Shown here: positions 1 through 5,738 of the stretch, piece by piece | How the letters are laid out: each line of letters begins with the position of its first letter | Numbering within the stretch: position 1 is the first letter of the stretch | Assembly (NCBI GenBank): GCA_022842255.1 | Contig: JALHPW010000041.1 | Span: 5,231 to 12,186 of the forward strand | DNA from: Saprospiraceae bacterium | Lineage (GTDB): Bacteria; Bacteroidota; Bacteroidia; Chitinophagales; Saprospiraceae | Length of the DNA stretch: 6,956 nt | Direction: 5' to 3' | The notes under the pieces: model-generated | What the model was told of the DNA's origin: nothing | The model's input: only the letters and a program-made list of their open reading frames with translations | The model's database searches: none | Position numbers and translations under genes: made by a program

Positions 1-1241
1 GACACGCGGTTGAATGCTTTGTTTGGGAAATTGGTGCGCCGTCTATTGTCTTGGATGGCCTGAACGATGTTCCCGGAAGCCACAACCGACCTGGTTGCCT
101 CCCATACTTTTTTAGCTTCTAGTACATCTTGAAACGGCATGTTCCAAAATTTAACCCGACGCAGAACGGTTTGGTCATTGGCGAATTGAAAGAACACAAA
201 CAAAAACTTGTGCTCCAGGATGTCTTTGAAATCCGAATCGTCCCAGTCTTCCGCAACAAGTTTTTCAAATTTAAAGGCGGGGAAGGAGATGTCTTCCTTG
301 GGCAAGTTATTGGGTTTGAGCCGGATGGTTTTGACGATGATGTCCGCTTTTTCAAACTCTTCTATTTCCTTGTCCAGTTCAACCCCGAGGATGGCTTTTG
401 TCAAATCAGCGTGGAAACTCTTGGCGTCTTTGTTGAGGCGGACATTCAATACGTTCAGGATTTCGTCCACGGATTGGTTGTAAAAGCGTTCGAATTTCGA
501 GACGACAATTTCCTCCATGGTTTGTTTTTTCAAGGCGGATGGGGATGGGATAAGGCTGCCAAACACCCCTGGCTTTTCGCTGGATAAAGTGGCGATAATG
601 TGGTTCACATACCCTTGTTTCAAGGAAAAGGCGCGTTGTTTTGCAAGGATTGCACTGTTAGGCTGTTTGCGCAGATTGCCTCCTTTTGCGCCTTTTGTAC
701 AAGCGCCCAGGTAAAAGGTGTCGCCCTCCGATAGTTCGTGCGCCCGGCCTTGGGCCACTTTTTGATGGATGGTTTTCCAGTCGTTTTTGATGATTTCCAG
801 GTCGATGTCCGAAAAACGCCATTCCCCAACTACCGCAATTGGATAATCCAACAGGTCTGAATTCGGCTGATGGATATAAAAAATCAGCAGCAGGTTTGCA
901 TTTTTCTTCCAAAAAGCGCTGGTTTCGAAGTCCTGGCCGACGATTTCCTCATAATTGATAATGTTCAAAACCAATCGTTCCTTGGATCGATATTCCTGGT
1001 TTTGAAGTCTTTTTAAGGGGGTAGTTTTGAGTTCGAGCCCGACTTCTGGAAAGTCCGGTTCGGCATCCGAATTGGGTTCGTATAGGAAATAGAATTTTTC
1101 GAGCACCTGGCCAAAATTACCCTTCCCGGCATAGTTATGGGATGCTACCCCTGCGTCACAGGCCATCCGCAAGGTCTGGCCTTCCAGCTTTTTGGCGTAC
1201 GCAATAATGGACGCTTTGTCATCGAGGCGGTAAGGCAGCAT
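1..1241 (-). CDS. Type II restriction endonuclease, Sau3AI/MutH family (3' end beyond window)
   Basis: This frame is open from an ATG at 1241 to the left edge (413 codons, no stop), so the C-terminus is missing; Sau3AI itself is about 490 residues. Seen: GKGNFGQVLEKF at residues 39-50 with Glu48, EPDF with Asp63, and ELK with Glu70 and Lys72. The Asp-x6-Glu-x-Lys spacing is the same as in MutH (Asp70, Glu77, Lys79). Residues 178-209 (LGACTKGA, then AKQRAFSLK) also fit the Sau3AI family. Sau3AI carries a second MutH-like, catalytically dead C-terminal domain; residues from about 245, including ADIIVKTIRL near 299-308, fit such a degenerate copy (inference). Predicted role: double-strand cleavage of unmethylated GATC. 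An in-frame TGA 15 nt upstream of the ATG leaves no longer ATG start. The gene begins inside the methyltransferase gene, with a 23-bp overlap in another frame and no clear Shine-Dalgarno sequence, so coupled translation is likely. MutH proper is less likely because of the length and the adjacent methyltransferase. Confidence 0.93.
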   Translation of the reverse strand, partial: MLPYRLDDKASIIAYAKKLEGQTLRMACDAGVASHNYAGKGNFGQVLEKFYFLYEPNSDAEPDFPEVGLELKTTPLKRLQNQEYRSKERLVLNIINYEEIVGQDFETSAFWKKNANLLLIFYIHQPNSDLLDYPIAVVGEWRFSDIDLEIIKNDWKTIHQKVAQGRAHELSEGDTFYLGACTKGAKGGNLRKQPNSAILAKQRAFSLKQGYVNHIIATLSSEKPGVFGSLIPSPSALKKQTMEEIVVSKFERFYNQSVDEILNVLNVRLNKDAKSFHADLTKAILGVELDKEIEEFEKADIIVKTIRLKPNNLPKEDISFPAFKFEKLVAEDWDDSDFKDILEHKFLFVFFQFANDQTVLRRVKFWNMPFQDVLEAKKVWEATRSVVASGNIVQAIQDNRRRTNFPNKAFNRV

Positions 1242-2514
1242 GGCTCTGGATTTTTTGAATCAGCGCGTTGCCAATTTTTTCAATCGCCCCTACCACCAAG
1301 GCGTTGCCCATAAAAAACGCTCGTTTGGCGTCTGAAATGCCCTCGAGTTTGGTGTGGTCGTCTGGAAACATGTTGAGCCGTTCCAGCTCGACGGGCGAGA
1401 GCCTCCGATAGCCTTTCGGGGTCTCGATGACGTGTTTGAAGCGGGATGGGGCTGGGCCGCCCTCTCCAGTGATGATGGTTCTGGAAGGTTTATTCAGTGG
1501 GTCGGGGAACACCATGCCCCCTTCGCTGTAATGGTATTCAAAGCCTTGCGCGTTTTTGCGCATTTCTTTCTTTGGGCCTTTGAGGTACATCCACTTGTCC
1601 AGGTCCTTTTCATCAATAAAGAACGCCTCGGTTACTTCCCCGTTCTGGACAATGTCCTTCAAAAGGGTAAATTCCCCTTCATAATAAGGCGACGTCTTGA
1701 GGGTGGTAACGGCTCCATCGATCATAATCCCCGCATTTTCAAAGGCGCCCACTTGTTCGGTTTTGTTGAAATTTTCTGAAATCTCTACGATGTTGCCCTT
1801 GATTTTAAATTCGGTTGGGAACAACCTGTTCTCTGCGGAAACGGGAAAAGCCGTTGCCAAGGTCCCGGTATCTAAGACCCATTCAATGGGACCGACCTCC
1901 TTAACTTGTTGATAAACAGGGGAATTCTGATGGTAGGCCAGGATAAAAATCCGCCGCCTGCGCTGTGGCATTCCATAGTCGGCCGCGTTTACGATTCGCC
2001 ATTCCACCACATAGCCCAATTCATTCAGGCTTTGCAAAATGATGGCAAAGTCGCGGCCCCGTTGCCCGGAAGGGGAAATGAGGAGCCGGTCGACGTTCTC
2101 AAAAAAGAGATAGGGAGGCTTGTTCGTTTTTTCACTCAGGATTTTGTGGATGCTCCACCACAGCACCCCTTTTTTGCCAATCAGACCCTTGGAATTTTTC
2201 AGAATGGTGGCCACGGAATAGTCCTGGCAGGGGAAGCCGCCCACCAGCAAATCGTGGTCTGGAATACTCGCCACGTCCACGGAAGCAATGTCTTGGTTGG
2301 AATGTCCTTGCTTCCCCCAACGGTTTTCGTACACCAAAGAGGCGTGTTGCGTTTTGGTGGAGGGCTCCCATTGATTGCTCCAGACCACCTCAAAGGGTGT
2401 TTTTATCTTTTTTTGATACCCGGTAGAAGCAGAGGTACTGTTCCAGCCCTCCAGGCCAAGCCTGAACCCGCCGACCCCGGCAAATAATTCTACTACTTTG
2501 ATTTTGTCTGCCAT
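1219..2514 (-). CDS. DNA (cytosine-5-)-methyltransferase, M.Sau3AI-like
   Basis: A 431-residue C5-cytosine methyltransferase that should protect host DNA from the partner nuclease by methylating cytosine, probably in GATC. Seen in order: motif I FAGVGG (11-16) for S-adenosylmethionine binding; motif IV GGFPCQ with catalytic Cys96; motif VI ENV (139-141); motif VIII QRRRR (184-188); a variable target-recognition region of roughly 190-350; motif IX around RRLSPVELERLNMFP (370-384); and motif X GNAL (403-406). The length is normal and no landmark motif is missing. The frame could open at a TTG at 2529, but the ATG at 2514 is preferred because a perfect GGAGG lies 8 nt before it. The gene follows lgt after 46 nt on the same strand, and its last 23 bp overlap the nuclease start. 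M-before-R order would let methylation come first. GATC specificity is inferred from the nuclease family, not read from this protein. Confidence 0.95.
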   Translation of the reverse strand: MADKIKVVELFAGVGGFRLGLEGWNSTSASTGYQKKIKTPFEVVWSNQWEPSTKTQHASLVYENRWGKQGHSNQDIASVDVASIPDHDLLVGGFPCQDYSVATILKNSKGLIGKKGVLWWSIHKILSEKTNKPPYLFFENVDRLLISPSGQRGRDFAIILQSLNELGYVVEWRIVNAADYGMPQRRRRIFILAYHQNSPVYQQVKEVGPIEWVLDTGTLATAFPVSAENRLFPTEFKIKGNIVEISENFNKTEQVGAFENAGIMIDGAVTTLKTSPYYEGEFTLLKDIVQNGEVTEAFFIDEKDLDKWMYLKGPKKEMRKNAQGFEYHYSEGGMVFPDPLNKPSRTIITGEGGPAPSRFKHVIETPKGYRRLSPVELERLNMFPDDHTKLEGISDAKRAFFMGNALVVGAIEKIGNALIQKIQSHAALPPR

Positions 2515-2522
2515 TGCAAATA

Positions 2523-2527
2523 CCTCC
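2523..2527 (-). promoter_or_regulatory. Strong Shine-Dalgarno site of the methyltransferase
   Basis: The minus strand reads GGAGG here, 8 nt before the ATG at 2514. It decides the start over the in-frame TTG at 2529, which overlaps the site. None of the other starts in the window has a comparable sequence. Confidence 0.8.
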
Positions 2528-2540
2528 AATTTTCAAATGG

Positions 2541-2568
2541 GACTTCAAGTGCATCACGCACTAAAGTT
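2541..2568 (-). repeat. Short imperfect hairpin at the lgt/methyltransferase junction
   Basis: AGTGC (2548-2552) pairs with GCACT (2558-2562) around a 5-nt loop. ACTT (2542-2545) pairs with AAGT (2564-2567) across a small internal loop. The structure spans the lgt stop codon (2561-2563) and lies 14 nt upstream of the methyltransferase Shine-Dalgarno site. No T-run follows on the minus strand, so it is not a standard terminator; a role in coupling or mRNA processing is possible but unproven. Confidence 0.35.
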
Positions 2569-3733
2569 CAGCGGGCCTTTCTTTTCTGAATTTTGACACA
2601 TAGATCATACCGCCGATGCTCACACAGAACAAAACAATGGAAATGATTTCAGCTTGGGTGAGTGGTATGCCCAGCACGTCGTGTACTACGTTTACCCTGA
2701 TTTTTTCAATGATGAAACGTTCGATGGCAATGAGTGCGAGGTAGATGAAAAATATCATCCCCACCGTTTTGATACGTTTGCGCAGGGCCCACAGGATACC
2801 AAACACGACAATCATCATCATCACTTCGTAGAAAGGCGTTGGGTACACGGGTTCTGCCAACTGCATGCAATAATCAAATTTGCAGTCGGGGATCGGTACA
2901 GACTCCTTCAATACATTGTGCGGATAGCGGTACGCCCACATCCAGTCGGGCAAAAACGACATCCAATCCGGTTTGGGGGCCGTGTTGTTGATGCCCCAGT
3001 CGCCATCGCCGGAAAGTTGGCAGCCGATTCGACCAAAGCCATACCCTGCGGTGAGGGCGGGCGCCACAGCGTCGGCCGTTGGCCAAAACGGGATTTTATG
3101 ACGCCACATAAACCACACAACCGCCAAAAAACCCAATACCAAACCGCCAAAAAACGCCAATCCACCCCCGGAAGCCAGGGCGCCGATGGGGTCTTTCAAA
3201 AATGATTCCCAATTGTCGAAAAGGTCGAACAATTTAGCGCCCACAATACCGCCGATGGCTGCCATCACGGTCATTTCGCTGAGTCGGTCGTGCGGGTAAA
3301 GTTGGCGCTCCACCGTGACAGGTTCTGCTTTGCGCCTGCGCTGACCATCCCACCAAGTGATGCCCGCGAGCGCTGCTGCGCCAAGAATGCCCGCCAACCA
3401 GTGCATTTTTGCCGAAAGGATTACGGAAGCCGGGTCTTGCCTGAACTCAGGGTAATGCTGAAAGGCATAAAACCCTTTGCCTGCCAAGAGCAGGCCCGCT
3501 ATGGCATTGGCAAAAATCTCCCCCGATGTGGCTGGAAGTCCTTCTGTAAACGAAACACTTACCGGCGTGTAAAACCCTTCGCGGGCTTTGCGCCGCAATT
3601 CGATGTTGAACACCAAGGCGCTCACCAAAAAAGAGATGGCCAGGAAAAACCCGAAGGTTTTGAAGATGGACAGCCAGTTGTCGGGCGCAGTGCCGAGCAG
3701 GTCGTGGAAGAGATAGGAAAGGTCTGGGTACAT
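2561..3733 (-). CDS. lgt: Prolipoprotein diacylglyceryl transferase, long Bacteroidota form
   Basis: A 390-residue multi-pass inner-membrane protein, predicted to transfer diacylglycerol from phosphatidylglycerol to the lipobox cysteine of preprolipoproteins, the first step of lipoprotein maturation. Seen: hydrophobic segments near 25-43, 73-92, 110-127, 155-170, 188-210, 303-317, 324-340 and 362-379; GGGLAFFGGLVLG at 189-201, matching the conserved GGLIG segment; and GRIGCQLSGDGDWG at 234-247, matching the Lgt signature with Arg235 in the place of E. coli Arg143. It is longer than E. coli Lgt (291 residues), with extra N-terminal sequence and an insert at about 250-295. The position of E. 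coli His103 is Phe195 here, and the Asn of GRxxN is Cys238, so catalysis may differ in detail. The start is the ATG at 3733, since an in-frame TAA lies 6 nt upstream; no Shine-Dalgarno sequence is present. A relative with a changed role is possible, but Lgt is the best call. Confidence 0.9.
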   Translation of the reverse strand: MYPDLSYLFHDLLGTAPDNWLSIFKTFGFFLAISFLVSALVFNIELRRKAREGFYTPVSVSFTEGLPATSGEIFANAIAGLLLAGKGFYAFQHYPEFRQDPASVILSAKMHWLAGILGAAALAGITWWDGQRRRKAEPVTVERQLYPHDRLSEMTVMAAIGGIVGAKLFDLFDNWESFLKDPIGALASGGGLAFFGGLVLGFLAVVWFMWRHKIPFWPTADAVAPALTAGYGFGRIGCQLSGDGDWGINNTAPKPDWMSFLPDWMWAYRYPHNVLKESVPIPDCKFDYCMQLAEPVYPTPFYEVMMMIVVFGILWALRKRIKTVGMIFFIYLALIAIERFIIEKIRVNVVHDVLGIPLTQAEIISIVLFCVSIGGMIYVSKFRKERPAEL

Positions 3734-3752
3734 GTTTTAGGTTATGAATACC

Positions 3753-3794
3753 AAATGAATATCCAATATCCAACAGGGAATGTCCAATGTCCAA
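3753..3794 (+). repeat. Heptad repeat array, left copy
   Basis: Six consecutive 7-bp units, each ending in AA: AAATGAA, then TATCCAA twice, CAGGGAA, then TGTCCAA twice. The array lies 19 nt upstream of the lgt start codon and faces the right copy at 3866-3900. Coding potential is nil. Its outer two full units differ from those of the right copy, while the inner part is identical. Confidence 0.8.
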
Positions 3795-3890
3795 GTAGGC
3801 GCTGATCTTGGCATTAGTGATAGTATTTAAAAGAATCACTGTTAGTTGCCAAGCGCGGAGCCTACTTGGACATTGGACATTCCCTGTTGG
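3770..3890. repeat. Perfect 31-bp inverted repeat with nested stems (ATP-grasp/lgt spacer)
   Basis: The arm at 3770-3800 is the exact reverse complement of 3860-3890, with a 59-nt spacer. Further pairings nest inside: CTTGGCA (3807-3813) with TGCCAAG (3847-3853), and AGTGAT (3816-3821) with ATCACT (3835-3840), leaving a 13-nt AT-rich loop. The whole 121-nt stretch could form a long hairpin in RNA or a cruciform in DNA. It fills most of the 171-nt gap between the ATP-grasp stop and the lgt start. No T-run follows it in the direction of transcription, so it is not a classical terminator. It may hold the lgt leader in a folded state or be an intergenic mobile repeat. Confidence 0.92.
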
Positions 3891-3900
3891 TCATTGGACA
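3866..3900 (-). repeat. Heptad repeat array, right copy
   Basis: Read on the minus strand this is five in-register 7-bp units: TGTCCAA, TGACCAA, CAGGGAA, then TGTCCAA twice. It begins 4 nt after the ATP-grasp stop codon. Order and units match the left copy except for its first two units, so the two arrays look like inverted duplicates. Confidence 0.8.
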
Positions 3901-3904
3901 TTTT

Positions 3905-4918
3905 TTACTTTTTCGCTTTAGAAGCCTTGCCGCTGGTTTTTGCAGGGGCTGCCTCCGTAGGAACGGACGACATCCTGCCGGCCACTGAATCTTGCACATA
4001 TTGGCCCCAGGTGAGGTTGTTGCCACCTTCTTTGTGCGCCAGGGCTTTTTCGATGGTCATCTTTGCGGCGGTTTCCACCACCCATTCAAAGTTTTCCTCG
4101 CCCACGGAGTTCACATCGGCATCGGGAGCCGGGTTGCAAAAATCAATGGCGTATGGGATGCCGTCGCGGATGGCAAATTCAACGGTATTGAAGTCGTAGC
4201 CGAGGTAATGGTTGATGCGCAGCACGAGATCGTGCATCTGCTGGCGGAGTTCTTTCGACACCTTGTGGTCGGCCACATAGCGGAGGTGGTGCGGGTTGCG
4301 GGGCTCGTAGTCCATGATGCGTACGTATTTGCCGCCCAAGCAATAGCAACGGAAATAGGCATCAAAATCAATAGCCTCCTGCAACAGCATCACGAGCGTG
4401 TTGGTCTCGTTGTAATCGCGGAAGAACTCGTCGAAGTTTTCCACTTTGTACACGTTTTTCCAGCCACCACCGGAGTGGGGTTTCATGAACAATGGGAACC
4501 CGCCGAGGTAGTCGATCATTTTTTCCCAGTCGAGTGGGTATTTCATGTTGCGGAAGCTCTGCCCGGAAGTATCTGGCGGCATTTCTTTCGAAGGCAACAG
4601 GATGGTTTTTGGTACTGGAACCCCAATTTTTGTGCTCAGGCAGTTGTTGAAAAACTTTTCATCGGCACTCCACCAGAAAGGGTTGTTCAATACCGCGGTA
4701 CCGTTGAGTGCAGCATTTTTCAGGTAAGCGCGGTAAAAAGGCACGTCCTGACTGATGCGGTCGATCATCACTGCATAAGGCGATGGGTTGCCCTGCATCA
4801 GTTCGTCCACGTGGGTGGGTTCGGCGGACACGCCTTTGACGTTTTTCGAGTTGACGCGCGCCACGAAGGCTTCAGGGAAAGAGGTCTCTTTGCCGTGTAG
4901 GATTCCGATTTTTTTCAT
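3905..4918 (-). CDS. ATP-grasp ligase, RimK/glutathione-synthetase-like, substrate unknown
   Basis: A 337-residue cytoplasmic protein with an ATP-grasp fold. Such enzymes use ATP to activate a carboxylate as acyl phosphate and join it to an amine or thiol. Seen: an N-terminal pre-ATP-grasp part (1-90); FPLFMKPHSGGGWKNVYKV at 141-159, the lysine and glycine-rich loop that holds ATP phosphates; LLQEAIDFD (178-186) at the purine-binding hinge; and VEFA with Glu247 plus IDFCNPAPD with Asp259 and Asn262, the usual magnesium ligands. The last 17 or so residues are an Ala/Lys/Ser/Thr-rich basic tail outside the catalytic core. The ATG at 4918 (MKKIGILHG) is chosen because it begins the first strand; a GTG at 4948 would add ten polar residues. 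No Shine-Dalgarno sequence is present. It lies between bcp and lgt on the same strand, and neither neighbour reveals the substrate. A peptide, glutamate or amino-acid ligase are all possible. Confidence 0.8.
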   Translation of the reverse strand: MKKIGILHGKETSFPEAFVARVNSKNVKGVSAEPTHVDELMQGNPSPYAVMIDRISQDVPFYRAYLKNAALNGTAVLNNPFWWSADEKFFNNCLSTKIGVPVPKTILLPSKEMPPDTSGQSFRNMKYPLDWEKMIDYLGGFPLFMKPHSGGGWKNVYKVENFDEFFRDYNETNTLVMLLQEAIDFDAYFRCYCLGGKYVRIMDYEPRNPHHLRYVADHKVSKELRQQMHDLVLRINHYLGYDFNTVEFAIRDGIPYAIDFCNPAPDADVNSVGEENFEWVVETAAKMTIEKALAHKEGGNNLTWGQYVQDSVAGRMSSVPTEAAPAKTSGKASKAKK

Positions 4919-4944
4919 GAATGCTGTTTTTGAATTTTGTTTAC

Positions 4945-5063
4945 CCACCGAAGCCCGATAGGGCGAAGGAGAGGCCTGCGTTATTGTTTACACTCCGTTT
5001 TTGCCCAAAAAGAATGGATTTGAGCGATAACGACACCTCCTTCGCCCCAAAGGGCTTTGGCGG
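4945..5063. repeat. Two inverted copies of a 27-bp element (bcp/ATP-grasp spacer)
   Basis: The minus strand of 4945-4971 and the plus strand of 5037-5063 match at 22 of 27 positions. The first 11 bp (CTCCTTCGCCC) are identical, then 4 mostly different bases, then GGGCTTyGGyGG. Each copy can itself fold, since GCCC pairs with GGGC around a 4-nt loop. The pair occupies about half of the 215-nt gap between bcp and the ATP-grasp gene. The rest of the gap (5064-5133 and 4972-5036) shows no gene and no convincing promoter. The function is unknown; it resembles a dispersed intergenic repeat. Confidence 0.7.
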
Positions 5064-5133
5064 TCAAGGGCGTAAAACTACTCAAAGTGTCAAAACCAGC
5101 AATTGAAATTTACTTTACCTGAAAATCGCCATT

Positions 5134-5589
5134 TTAGCCCTCCAACAACTGCTCGGTGTGATTCTCGGTATCTACTTTTGAAATGATGCGCGCGATTTTG
5201 CCCGTTTCATCGATCACGAAGGTGGTGCGCAGAATGCCCATATAGGCGCGGCCCATGAATTTTTTCTCGCCCCAAACCCCGTAGGCTTCGGCCACGGCAT
5301 GGTCTTCGTCGGCCAGCAAATTGAACGGGAGGCTGTACTTGTCTTGAAATTTGACGTGCTTTTTCACCGAATCGGGGCTCACGCCGAGGATTTCGTACCC
5401 CTGCGCCTGGAAGCGTGGATAGCCGTCGCGAAGGCTGCAAGATTCGGCCGTACAACCCGGTGTGTCGTCTTTTGGGTAAAAGTAGAGCACGAGTTTTTTG
5501 CCCTTGTAGTCAGACAAGTTCACGGTTTGGCCTTTTTCGTTCAAGGCAGAAAATGCGGGGGCGAGGTCGCCTTCTTTTAAGTGGGACAT
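5134..5589 (-). CDS. bcp: Thioredoxin-dependent peroxiredoxin, BCP/PrxQ family
   Basis: A 151-residue cytoplasmic thiol peroxidase that reduces hydrogen peroxide and organic hydroperoxides using thioredoxin. Seen: the active site YPKDDTPGCTAESC at 38-51, with peroxidatic Cys46 in the TPGCT motif and a second cysteine, Cys51, five residues on, the resolving position of the alpha-2 PrxQ subtype; and Arg121 in LRTTFVID, the conserved arginine that activates the peroxidatic cysteine. The length is typical and the domain is complete. The start is the ATG at 5589, preceded by six A bases and no Shine-Dalgarno sequence, which puts MSHLKEGDLAPAF at the N-terminus as in relatives. It lies 144 nt downstream of the glycosyltransferase gene in a repeat-rich leader. 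A link to its neighbours beyond shared strand is not evident. Confidence 0.96.
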   Translation of the reverse strand: MSHLKEGDLAPAFSALNEKGQTVNLSDYKGKKLVLYFYPKDDTPGCTAESCSLRDGYPRFQAQGYEILGVSPDSVKKHVKFQDKYSLPFNLLADEDHAVAEAYGVWGEKKFMGRAYMGILRTTFVIDETGKIARIISKVDTENHTEQLLEG

Positions 5590-5621
5590 TTTTTTGTAAT
5601 GTGGTCGATGTGTGAGAATTG

Positions 5622-5641
5622 GGTCATTGGGGTCATTGGGG
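5622..5641. repeat. Tandem 9-mer GGTCATTGG, two copies plus GG
   Basis: GGTCATTGG occurs at 5622-5630 and again directly at 5631-5639, in the leader about 33 nt before the bcp start codon. The same 9-mer occurs a third time at 3889-3897, inside the right heptad array, which hints that the two repeat regions are related. Confidence 0.6.
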
Positions 5642-5668
5642 AAACGAGCTTTCGGGTCTTTTGTTCAG

Positions 5669-5738
5669 CGCAAATCGTAATTCGCACCTCGTAATTCGCA
5701 ATTCGCACCTCGAATTTCGCACCTCGCAATTCGTCACT
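5669..5738. repeat. Array of ten 7-bp units, each starting with CG
   Basis: Read on the plus strand the 70 bp divide exactly into ten 7-bp units all beginning with CG. Seven of them are CGTAATT (2), CGCAATT (2) or CGCACCT (3). On the minus strand the array starts at the glycosyltransferase stop codon (TGA at 5736-5734 lies within its first unit) and runs into the gap before bcp. No unit is part of a recognisable gene. The composition differs from the CCAA-type heptads at 3753-3900, so this is a second family with the same period. Confidence 0.8.

Noticed and set aside
1..1241. Mismatch-repair nuclease MutH rather than a restriction enzyme
   Set aside because: MutH is about 230 residues; this frame exceeds 413, carries Sau3AI-specific segments and is paired with a C5 methyltransferase.
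1906..2487. Long plus-strand open frames opposite the methyltransferase and elsewhere (129-587, 2654-3205, 3992-4900)
   Set aside because: They lie antisense to genes with clear conserved motifs, show no recognisable domain themselves, and reflect codon bias of the opposite strand.
1219..2514. Dam-type adenine methyltransferase for GATC
   Set aside because: There is no DPPY-type motif; the PCQ, ENV and QRRRR motifs show a C5-cytosine enzyme.
2541..2568. Hairpin as an intrinsic terminator after lgt
   Set aside because: The stem is short and interrupted, and the minus strand beyond it has no T-run.
3447..3839. Minus-strand frame running from the inverted repeat into lgt
   Set aside because: It overlaps lgt in another frame, and its N-terminal part is translated heptad repeat.
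4998..5011. TTTTTGCCCAAAAA stem as a terminator downstream of bcp
   Set aside because: It is a 5-bp stem of A/T pairs only, with no GC core and no following T-tract on the minus strand.
2515..5733. Bacteroidota-type promoters (TAnnTTTG with upstream TTTG) in the spacers
   Set aside because: Only partial matches were found; none had both boxes at suitable spacing, so none is annotated.
5669..5738. Possible CRISPR array
   Set aside because: Units are 7 bp with no spacers between them, and no cas genes are nearby.
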